Shown one piece after another: positions 1-5,980 of a stretch of DNA of 8,455 nucleotides. Both the position numbers and the translations under genes were made by a program. The notes below the pieces were generated by a model. The model worked only from the letters and a program-made list of their open reading frames with translations. It ran no database searches and was not told where the DNA came from. The stretch comes from Rhodanobacteraceae bacterium (lineage in GTDB: Bacteria > Pseudomonadota > Gammaproteobacteria > Xanthomonadales > SZUA-5), in assembly GCA_016717705.1 (NCBI GenBank), contig JADKFD010000095.1, forward strand, positions 1 through 8,455, in the 5' to 3' direction. Position 1 is the first letter of the stretch. Each line of letters begins with the position of its first letter.

Positions 1-1
1 G

Positions 2-1258
2 AAGATCGAACTGCGTCCGGCGAACCCGCCGGTCCAGTTCAACGGACTCGAGATTTCTCTGAACTTCTTCGCTCAGCCCGCCAGCACCATCCGCGGACTG
101 GCGATCAGCCGCTTTCCGCTCCAGATATTCCTTGCGGGCAGCAGCGCGCATCGCGTGGAGGGCTGTTTTCTGGGAACCAATATCTCCGGTACTGCGGCTG
201 CAGTGACCGGCAATTCTGGCCTGGGGAGTGGCATCCGCCCATTTGGCCCGGGCGGCTATGTGATCGGCGGCACCGCGCCGGCGGCGCGCAATCTGATCAG
301 CGGCATGTTCGGCGCCATCACCAGTTTTTCGGCCAACGACGGCATCGTCATCCAGGGCAATCTGATCGGCACCGACATCAGCGGCACCCAGGCGATCGGC
401 CACGCCGGCAATGCCATCGAGTCGAGCGGACCGCTGACCAATGCGCTGATCGGCGGCACCGACCCGAATGCCCGCAACGTGATCTCGGCCTCCCGATTCA
501 GTGCCATCTACCTGTCGACCAGCAACGTCAATCCCTACACCGGCACGCGCATCGTCGGCAACTACATCGGCACCGATGTCAGCGGACTCAAGCCGCTCGG
601 CAACGGTCTGAACCTCGCCAGTCCGACCCAGACCGTGGCCAGCGTGTACTTGTTTTCGGGGAACGACAGCAATCTGGCGATCGGCGGCCTGCTGCCCGGC
701 GAAGCCAACCTGATTGCCTATGGTGGCGCCGCAGGACTGCAGGTGGCGACCAGTCGTGGCGTGTCCTCGCCGCTCAATCACTTCCGTGGCAATCGCGTGA
801 TGGCCATCGACAACAGCGAGACCAGCAACGCCGACGGCCCCAGTCCCAACGATGCGGGCGATGCCGATACCGGCGGCAACCGCCTGCAGAATTTTCCGGC
901 TTACACGCTGCCTGGCGGCTTCCTGCCGGCCGGCGGCAGCAGTGTGACGGTGAACTACACGGTTGCCACCGCGGTGGCGAACGCCACCTATCCGTTGACC
1001 ATCCGCGCCTATCGTGGCGACTGCGGTGGTGGCAGCAAGAGCTTCATCGCCAGCGAGACCATCGAGGCCGTCGACGCCCAATTGCCGCAGACCTGGGTGC
1101 TGACCGCGCCAGATGGCGGCAATCTGCTGCCGCTGGTGTTTACCGCAACCGATGCGGCCGGCAACAACAGCGAGTTCAGTGCGATGGTGGGTGAAACCAT
1201 CTTTGCTGATGCGCTGGAAGACCAGCCGCCGGTGCTGACGGCGGGGAAGTGCTTCTAG
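2..1258 (+). CDS. Exported right-handed beta-helix repeat protein, C-terminal part (5' end outside window)
   Basis: The reading frame is open from base 2 to a TAG at 1256-1258, giving 418 residues with no start in the window. A GTG at 155 is only an internal codon, because the same beta-helix pattern continues upstream of it. The N-terminal half carries rungs of the type G-N-x-I-G-T-D-x-S-G-T and I-G-G-T-x-P-x-A-R-N-x-I-S, which are typical of secreted parallel beta-helix (NosD/pectate-lyase-like) surface proteins. A second domain follows from about residue 280: an N-D-A-G-D-A-D-T-G-G linker with a Leu-Gln-Asn-Phe-Pro sequence, then a beta-sandwich-like stretch ending T-A-T-D-A-A-G-N-N-S-E-F-S. 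The protein ends in I-F-A-D-A-L-E plus a short tail, a degenerate form of the D-G-F-E ending of the gene at 5981-7943. It is probably at the cell surface or secreted. Ligand and function are unknown. There are no frameshifts, unlike the central genes. Confidence 0.85.
   Translation, partial: KIELRPANPPVQFNGLEISLNFFAQPASTIRGLAISRFPLQIFLAGSSAHRVEGCFLGTNISGTAAAVTGNSGLGSGIRPFGPGGYVIGGTAPAARNLISGMFGAITSFSANDGIVIQGNLIGTDISGTQAIGHAGNAIESSGPLTNALIGGTDPNARNVISASRFSAIYLSTSNVNPYTGTRIVGNYIGTDVSGLKPLGNGLNLASPTQTVASVYLFSGNDSNLAIGGLLPGEANLIAYGGAAGLQVATSRGVSSPLNHFRGNRVMAIDNSETSNADGPSPNDAGDADTGGNRLQNFPAYTLPGGFLPAGGSSVTVNYTVATAVANATYPLTIRAYRGDCGGGSKSFIASETIEAVDAQLPQTWVLTAPDGGNLLPLVFTATDAAGNNSEFSAMVGETIFADALEDQPPVLTAGKCF
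170..760 (+). repeat. Three tandem beta-helix repeat units of about 195-201 bp within the coding sequence
   Basis: The [LI]-G-T-[ND]-[IV]-S-G motif recurs with its first codon at 170, 365 and 566, spacings of 195 and 201 bases (65-67 residues). A second motif, I-G-G-[TL], lies about 32-40 residues after each. The units are diverged at DNA level, apart from a shared run around atcggcaccga. This is a protein-level repeat of the beta-helix and not a mobile or satellite repeat. Confidence 0.75.
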
Positions 1259-1268
1259 CAGACCATCG

Positions 1269-1334
1269 CGCGCAAGCGCGCTCCTGCACATTTGCGTGGA
1301 TTCCGGCAAGGTTGCAGTGGAGCGCGCTTGCGCG
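1269..1334. repeat. REP-type inverted repeat pair (BIME-like)
   Basis: Arms 1269-1284 and 1319-1334 are perfect 16-base reverse complements, with core gcgcaagcgcgctcc against ggagcgcgcttgcgc, separated by 34 bases. Each arm is itself a near-palindrome (gcgcaagcgc). The core, a GGAGCGCGCTTGCGCG-type element, closely resembles REP elements scattered between genes in Pseudomonas and Xanthomonadales. It starts 10 bases after the stop of the beta-helix gene, where it could form a long hairpin stabilising or terminating that transcript. No T-tract follows, so a classical terminator is not supported. Confidence 0.75.
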
Positions 1335-1419
1335 GCGAATGGCTTCGCGTTGCGCTGATCATGGACACCGGCACTGCCGGTATGCGTTGATGCGCCATCG
1401 CGGCCACCGATCGACAGGA

Positions 1420-2265
1420 ATGGATCACGCCGGCAGCACGCCACACAAGCAGCCCAGACCCGACACCGCGACCCATCGCGGCGCTGGCAACGCGATCGAC
1501 CGCTTCATCCACCGCTTCGGCTCACTGGCGCACCTGCTGGTGGTCCTGGTGGTCTATGCGGTGCTGGCGGTCGTCATTGGCCTGGCGCTGGCGCCGGCGC
1601 TGTGGCTGCTGGTGATCTGGTGGCCCTGGGCGATGACCCACGGTGAACTGCTCGGTTGGCCGCTGGTCGGTATCGGCTTTGGACTGGCCTTCTTCGTCGC
1701 CGGATTCGCCTTGCTGCTGGTGGTGCCCTTGTTCAACTGGATGCTGCCCACCCGCGTGGAGTCGTATCACGGCGCCTACTACTCGATCGCCGCCGTGCCC
1801 TGGTTCCTGCACAACGCGCTGTTCTACATGGCGCGCTATACCTTCCTGCCGTATGTGACGCTGACGCCGTTCGGGCCCTGGTTCCTGCGCGCGATGGGCA
1901 TGAAGATCGGCAAGCGTGCCTTCATCAATACCGAGTTCATCTCCGACCCCTGCCTGATCACGCTTGGCGACGACGTCGTGATCGGCGGAAGCACCCACCT
2001 GTTCGCCCACTTTGGCGGTGGTGGCCATCTGGTCATCGAGCCGATCGTCATCGAATCGCGCGCCACGATCGGCCAGAAGGCGACGGTGATGGGCGATGTG
2101 CACATCGGCGCCGGCGCCAAGATCCTGCCGCACTCGGTGCTGTTGCCGGGTTCGCGGGTCGGGGCAGGGGAGACCTGGGCCGGCGTGCCGGCGCGGCCGA
2201 TTTCGGCATCAGAGATGGAGCATGTGCGGCAGGATATTCACGGGATGACCTGCGACGGGAAGTGA
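1420..2265 (+). CDS. Membrane-anchored left-handed beta-helix (hexapeptide) acyltransferase-like protein
   Basis: From ATG 1420 the product is 281 residues. After a polar N-terminus come two hydrophobic blocks, about residues 38-68 and 78-107, likely membrane segments. A conserved-looking juxtamembrane stretch follows (residues 125-160: R-Y-T-F-L-P-Y, T-P-F-G-P-W-F-L-R-A-M-G). A left-handed parallel beta-helix then runs from about 160 to 260, with hexapeptide turns such as I-G-K-R-A-F, L-G-D-D-V-V, I-G-Q-K-A-T, M-G-D-V-H-I and I-G-A-G-A-K, ending P-G-S-R-V-G-A-G-E-T-W-A-G-V-P-A-R-P. Such folds transfer acetyl or acyl groups. This arrangement resembles the C-terminal part of Pls/PosA-type nonribosomal peptide synthetase-like proteins, here free-standing. 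The substrate is not deducible. The start is uncertain: the frame is open back to 1249, other ATGs lie at 1339 and 1390, and 1420 has only an AGGA abutting it. I chose 1420 because everything upstream is Arg-rich and overlaps the REP pair. Confidence 0.75.
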   Translation: MDHAGSTPHKQPRPDTATHRGAGNAIDRFIHRFGSLAHLLVVLVVYAVLAVVIGLALAPALWLLVIWWPWAMTHGELLGWPLVGIGFGLAFFVAGFALLLVVPLFNWMLPTRVESYHGAYYSIAAVPWFLHNALFYMARYTFLPYVTLTPFGPWFLRAMGMKIGKRAFINTEFISDPCLITLGDDVVIGGSTHLFAHFGGGGHLVIEPIVIESRATIGQKATVMGDVHIGAGAKILPHSVLLPGSRVGAGETWAGVPARPISASEMEHVRQDIHGMTCDGK

Positions 2266-2293
2266 GCCCCGGATACGCACGTCGGCGAGCCTG

Positions 2294-2382
2294 GGTAGGC
2301 CGGTGTGCCGCGTAGCGGTTCACCGGCGGGGCTTGCCGCAAGCACCCGGTGAACGCGATGGAGCCGCGTACACCGGGCTACC
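2294..2382. repeat. Second REP-like inverted repeat between convergent genes
   Basis: Left arm 2294-2326 (begins GGTAGGCCGGTGTG, ends GGTTCACCGG) is largely the reverse complement of right arm 2346-2382 (begins CCGGTGAACGCG, ends CACCGGGCTACC), around a loop of about 19 bases. It differs in sequence from the pair at 1269-1334. It fills most of the 135-base gap between the acyltransferase stop (2263-2265) and the end of the ALDH16-like gene (2401). Its position suggests a bidirectional transcript end or mRNA-stabilising hairpin. GTAGCCCGGTG-type elements of this kind recur in Xanthomonadales genomes as I recall, but copy number cannot be checked here. Confidence 0.7.
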
Positions 2383-2400
2383 ACGGGCGGGAAGCCGGCC

Positions 2401-3262
2401 TCAGTACCCGATCGGGTGCCACACGGTCTTGTACTCGACGAAATCGAGCACCCGCTCCAATGCCAGCAGCGGGCCGCGCGGCTTGGCGTTGCGTTTCATG
2501 TTGTCGACGCCCAGGCGTTCCAGTTCGGTGGCGCGCGGTCTCGTCGCCGAAGAAGGCGAGGCCCTGGATTTCCATGTGGGAGCCGAATTGCGCGCCGAGT
2601 TCCGCGGCATCGCCGCTGAGCAGATTGATCACGCCGCCCGGCAGGTCGGAGGTCGCGAAGGCCTCGCCGAACTCGGCCACCAGACCGCCGGCACGTCCGG
2701 GCAGCAGCGCCACGACGGTGTTGCCGGAGGCAATCACGGCCGCCAGGCGCGCCGCAATCGCCGCCGGATCGGCCGCATCGGCAAAGATCATGCCGATCAC
2801 GCCGACCGCTTCGGGCGTGGTGAAGTTGTGGTGCGGACCCGGCGACCGGATTCACGGCGCCGATGATCTGCGGATACTTGTCGGTGGCGCCGGCGAAATA
2901 GACCAGCGCGTCGATCGTCGCCGCCAGCGCGCGTTGCCTGCGCGCCTGGTGAAGCCGAGGCCATCGCGCAGCAGGGACTGCCACGACTCGGCGCGACCCT
3001 CGATCATCTCGGCCATGCGATACAGGATCTGGCCGCGGTTGTAGGCCGAGCGTGCCGCCCAGCCATGCTGCGCGCCTTTGGCCGCTTCCACCGCCGCGCG
3101 CAGGTCCTTGCGCGAACCCAGGCACAGGTTGGCGTACGGGCGCGCGGCACCGGGCTTGCACAGCGCATAGCGGCGCCCGGATTCACTGCGCGGAAACTCG
3201 CCGTTGATGAACAGCTTGTGCGTCTTTGGCACCGGCAGGCGGCGCGTGTCGGCGGTACTCAT
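2401..3262 (-). CDS. Short ALDH-fold protein without catalytic residues (ALDH16 C-terminal-domain-like), frameshifted
   Basis: The ATG at 3262-3260 overlaps the previous gene's TGA as ATGA and has a strong GGAGG seven bases upstream. After repairing three single-base shifts (about 2935-2950, 2838 and 2533) it is about 287 residues. It opens like an ALDH (H-K-L-F-I-N-G-E-F, then A-A-V-E-A-A-K-G-A-Q), continues with an A-I-D-A-L-V-Y-F-A-G-like helix, N-P-V-A-G-P-H-H-N-F, G-V-I-G-M-I-F and S-G-N-T-V-V-A-L, and ends K-T-V-W-H-P-I-G-Y. It lacks the Q-x-C catalytic cysteine and L-E-L-G-G-K glutamate motifs and the G-S-T-x-V-G nucleotide loop; G-D-E-T stands where the loop is expected. In two-domain ALDH16 proteins the second ALDH domain is similarly short and non-catalytic and helps the dimer. 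I infer a structural partner for the upstream ALDH. It is the last gene of the operon. Confidence 0.75.
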
Positions 3263-4747
3263 GCCTGCACCTCCAGATAGGGCAGCAGTCCGTGGCGTCC
3301 GCCCTCGCGGCCGTAGCCGCTTTCGCCATAGCCGCCAAACGGCGAGGTCGGGTCGAACTTGTTGTAGGTGTTGGCCCAGATCACGCCGGCGCGCAGCGCA
3401 CCGGCGACCTGGTGCACCTTCGAGCCCTTCTCGCTCCAGATGCCGGCGGCCAGGCCGTAGGGCGTGTCGTTGGCCTTGGCGACGGCTTCGGCCGGCGTGC
3501 GGAAGGTCGACACCGCCAGCACCGGGCCGAACACCTCGACGCGGCACAGCGTGTGCGCCGAGGCGACGTCGCTGAACAGACACGGGCGCAGGAAGTTGCC
3601 CTTGGTCGGCAAGGTGATGTTCTCGGGCTCGAAGTACGCCGCCCTCCTGCTTGCCGATCTCGATCAGGCGCTTGATCTTCTCGAGTTCGGCGGTCGAATT
3701 GATCGCGCCGATGTCGGTGTTCTTGTCGAGCGGGTTGCCGACGCGCAACTGGCGCATGCGCGCCTTGAGCTTGTCGAGCACCAGTTCCGCCACCGGTTCT
3801 TCGACCAGCAGCCGCGAGCCGGCGCAGCAGACGTGGCCCTGGTTGAAGAAGATGCCGTTGACCACGCCTTCCACTGCCTGGTCGATGGCAGCGTCGGCGA
3901 ACACGATGTGCGCCGACTTGCCGCCGAGTTCCAGCGTCAGCCGCTTGCCGCTGCCGGCCAGATTGCGCGCGATCGCCTTGCCGACCTCGGTGCTGCCGGT
4001 GAACGCGATCTTGCTCACCAGCGGATGCGCGACCAGCGCCGCGCCGGTGGCGCCGGCGCCGGTGACGATGTTGACCACGCCCGGCGGCAGGCCGGCCGGC
4101 CTCGAAGATCTCGATCAGCTTGAGTGCGGTCAGCGAGGTCTGCTCGGCGGGCTTCAGCACCACCGTGTTGCCGCAGGCCAGCGCCGGCGCGATCTTCCAC
4201 GCCGCCATCAGCAGCGGGAAGTTCCACGGGATGATCTGGCCGGCGACGCCCAGCGGCGCCACCTGGCGACCGGGCATCGCGTATTCGAGCTTGTCGGCCC
4301 AGCCGGCGTAGTAGAAGAAGTGCGCGGCGACCAGCGGCAGGTCGACATCGCGCGATTCGCGGATCGGCTTGCCGTTGTCGAGAGTCTCCAGCACCGCCAG
4401 TTCGCGCGAGCGCTCCTGGATGATGCGCGCGATGCGGAACAGGTAGCGCCCGCGTTCGCGGGCCGCCGAGCTTGACCAGGCCGGTCGTAGGCGCGCTTGC
4501 GCGCGCGCACCGCGGCATCGACGTCGCCTGGCGTCGGCATCGGCGACCTCCGACAGCGGCTTGGCGTCGCCGGGTTGACGCTGGGGAAATAGCGGCCCGG
4601 CCGCCGGCGGCGTCCATTGCCCGCCGATGTAGAGCTCGTGGCGCGGCGGGATCTCACGATCTTGTCGGATTCGATGCTCGGGGCGTAGTCGATGACGGTC
4701 CCGGGCGCTGCGGCGGCGCGGCCGCCCTTGGCGGTGGTCTCAGTCAA
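3259..4747 (-). CDS. NAD-dependent aldehyde dehydrogenase (ALDH16 N-terminal-domain-like), catalytic, frameshifted
   Basis: About 496 residues after frame repair. It starts at TTG 4747, eight bases after AAGGG, and overlaps the deoC stop. Visible signatures: early Y-A-P-S-I-E-S (Y-A-P-A-P-E-S is typical of ALDH16-type N-termini), E-L-Y-I-G-G-Q-W, P-W-N-F-P-L (substrate-stabilising Asn), K-P-A-E-Q-T-S, F-T-G-S-T-E-V-G-K (NAD loop), L-E-L-G-G-K-S (general base Glu), N-Q-G-H-V-C-C-A-G-S-R (nucleophile is the first Cys, codon 3829-3827, about residue 307), E-V-F-G-P-V, and N-K-F-D-P-T-S-P-F-G-G-Y near the end. All catalytic residues are present. Likely role: oxidising acetaldehyde released by the adjacent DeoC to acetate; the substrate is inferred from context. 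Small indels interrupt the frame near 4655, 4597, 4566, 4537, 4480, 4095 (a GGCC duplication) and 3635. Each is restored by a small edit with conserved residues on both sides. Confidence 0.85.
3270..3274 (-). promoter_or_regulatory. Ribosome binding site GGAGG of the short ALDH-fold gene
   Basis: GGAGG on the minus strand, seven bases before the ATG at 3262. It lies inside the end of the upstream ALDH gene and fixes the start codon. With the ATGA overlap it implies translational coupling. Confidence 0.8.
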
Positions 4748-5701
4748 GCGAGTAGCCCTTGTCGTAGTAGTAGCGGCCGGTGTACTGGCGATAGATCTGG
4801 CGCAGCACGTCGTTGAGCAGGGCGCTGGCGCCGAAGCGGTAGAGGTCGGGCGTCATCCAGTCCGGACCGAGCGTCTCGTAGAGCATGCACAGGTAGGCGA
4901 TCGCCTGTTTGGCGGTGCGGATGCCGCCGGCCGGCTTCATGCCGATGCGCACGCCGGTCTTGCGGTAGTGATCGGCGATCGCCTGCAGCATCACCAGCGT
5001 CACCGGCATGGTCGCCGCCGGCTGGATCTTGCCGGTCGAGGTCTTGATGAAATGCGCGCCGGCGGCGATGGCGATGTCCGAGGCCAGCCGCACCTTGTCC
5101 AGCGTGCCGAGTTCGCCGGTCTCCAGGATCACCTTCAGATGCGCCTGCCCACAGGCTTCGCGCACGGCGCAGATTTCGTCGAAGACCTGCTGGTATTCAC
5201 CGGCCAGGAAGGCGCCGCGATTGATCACCATGTCGATCTCGTCGGCACCGGCGTCCACCGCTTCGCGCACATCGACCAGTCGCGTCTTCAGCGATGCCTG
5301 ACCAGAGGGGAAGGAGGTCGCGACCGAGGCGACGTGCACGCCACTGCCTTCCAGCACCTGGACCGCGTGCGGCACCAGCAGCGGATAGACGCAAACCGCG
5401 GCGACCGCGGGAATCGGCCGGAAACCGGGAACTTCCCGCCAACATCTCGGCCAGCCCGGGGGGGCTGGGGGCTGCGGCGCCTTGCCACACCTCTGGGGGC
5501 ACCCGCGCCGGGGCGGGGCCCCCCCCTAAGCGTGGTCAGATCCATCATCTGCAGCGCCAGGTAGAGCAAATCGAGCTTGCTTTGCTGCTTGACGCTGCGC
5601 TTGCCGAAAAAGGCCGCGCGCTCCTCGGCGCCGACGGCATCCACCGGCACGGCAGCGATGCCGCGCGGATTGCCGCTCTGGTCGCGGACAGTGACGATCA
5701 T
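4740..5701 (-). CDS. deoC: Deoxyribose-phosphate aldolase, eukaryote-like DERA type, frameshifted near the N-terminus
   Basis: Cleaves 2-deoxy-D-ribose-5-phosphate to glyceraldehyde-3-phosphate and acetaldehyde (cytosolic class I aldolase, deoxynucleoside catabolism). About 320 residues, as in human DERA (318) and longer than the roughly 220-260 of common bacterial DeoC. Motifs: F-F-G-K-R-S-V-K-Q-Q-S-K-L and M-D-L-T-T-L (N-terminal), V-C-V-Y-P, T-S-F-P-S-G-Q, E-I-D-M-V-I-N-R, E-T-G-E-L-G-T-L, H-F-I-K-T-S-T-G-K with the Schiff-base Lys (codon 5045-5043, about residue 219; human Lys218), M-K-P-A-G-G-I-R-T with the second active-site Lys, and R-Q-I-Y-R-Q-Y-T-G-R-Y near the C-terminus. ATG 5701 has GGAG twelve bases upstream. 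Between about 5400 and 5540 the frame is lost in G/C homopolymer runs, and the family sequence returns at V-C-V-Y-P. It is the first gene of the operon; its TGA (4742-4740) overlaps the ALDH start. Confidence 0.9.
4756..4760 (-). promoter_or_regulatory. Ribosome binding site AAGGG supporting the TTG start of the ALDH gene
   Basis: AAGGG inside the last codons of deoC, eight bases before TTG 4747. No ATG or GTG in this frame lies close by, and the N-terminal residues that follow look like the family. This supports a rare TTG start overlapping deoC by eight bases. Confidence 0.55.
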
Positions 5702-5756
5702 GGATGCACGCTACTCCAAAGGCTGGCACGACCAAGCGTGCGGATGGCAGCGGTGG

Positions 5757-5786
5757 AGCATACGACGCGCGCTTGCCGGTTGTCTT
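5757..5786 (-). promoter_or_regulatory. Candidate sigma70-type promoter of the deoC operon
   Basis: On the minus strand, AAGACA (5786-5781) and TATGCT (5762-5757) are separated by 18 bases, each matching four of six consensus positions. The predicted transcript would start near 5750 with a leader of about 50 bases before ATG 5701. Plausible by position, but weak matches are expected by chance. Confidence 0.35.
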
Positions 5787-5792
5787 AGGCTG

Positions 5793-5806
5793 GCGGGCTA
5801 GCCCGC
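5793..5806. promoter_or_regulatory. Perfect 14-base palindrome GCGGGCTAGCCCGC, possible operator
   Basis: An uninterrupted perfect palindrome six bases upstream of the candidate -35 of deoC. The location suits a repressor or activator site, or a hairpin in RNA from either strand. No known regulator consensus is recognised. Confidence 0.35.
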
Positions 5807-5905
5807 AGGAAGTGCACAGGCTGCATTGATCCGGCTCCTGGTCGGCGAATGGGTGGCTGCGCTCGACATGATGGCCTGCGCTGGCACATTCCATCGACGC
5901 ATCGA

Positions 5906-5919
5906 TTGACATCGGTCAA
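5906..5919. promoter_or_regulatory. FNR/CRP-superfamily-like box TTGAC-N4-GTCAA
   Basis: TTGACATCGGTCAA is a perfect 5-4-5 dyad with the half-site spacing of FNR/ANR/DNR boxes (consensus TTGAT-N4-ATCAA); the C/G at the inner half-site position is a common variation. It is centred 68 bases before ATG 5981. If it sits at about -41.5, the transcript would start near 5954. TTGACA could instead be a plain -35 hexamer, but no convincing -10 lies 16-18 bases downstream. Confidence 0.45.
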
Positions 5920-5980
5920 GGAGCAGGGTGGCGACCCTTGCCCACGCTCCAGTGAGGCCCAACCGGCCCGGGGGACGGAC

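Larger units (their letters stand above)
5702..5980. other. Divergent intergenic region between the deoC operon and the second beta-helix gene
   Basis: 279 bases between the deoC start and ATG 5981. It contains the candidate deoC promoter, two palindromes (5793-5806, 5906-5919) and the GGGGGA ribosome site of the plus-strand gene (5970-5975). Open frames cross it on both strands, but none has a recognisable product. The remainder shows nothing I can name. Confidence 0.6.

Noticed and set aside
1249..1419. Upstream extension of the acyltransferase frame to a GTG at 1249 inside the previous gene
   Set aside because: It would translate the REP pair into an Arg/Cys-rich leader unlike the family, and no ribosome binding site supports it.
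1522..2133. 203-codon open frame on the minus strand opposite the acyltransferase
   Set aside because: Its residues (mostly Gln, Arg, Asp, His) are the complement shadow of hydrophobic GC-rich codons, with no recognisable domain.
3226..4475. Several plus-strand open frames of 70-270 codons opposite the ALDH genes
   Set aside because: They are antisense shadows of a well-supported ALDH gene; high GC removes stop codons from other frames.
4491..4505. REP-core look-alike gcgcgcttgcgcgcg inside the catalytic ALDH
   Set aside because: It encodes the expected R-A-R-K-R-A-Y segment in frame and has no inverted partner, so the resemblance is probably codon-driven coincidence.
5526..5912. Minus-strand open frame of 128 codons from ATG 5912 with C-S-L-C-T-S-C, overlapping the deoC start
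   Set aside because: It overlaps the well-supported deoC N-terminus in another frame and lacks a clear ribosome site; the Cys cluster alone does not establish a gene.
5906..5934. TTGACA at 5906-5911 as a sigma70 -35 element
   Set aside because: The base at the expected -10 position is GC-rich (TGGCGA), so the dyad reading is preferred.
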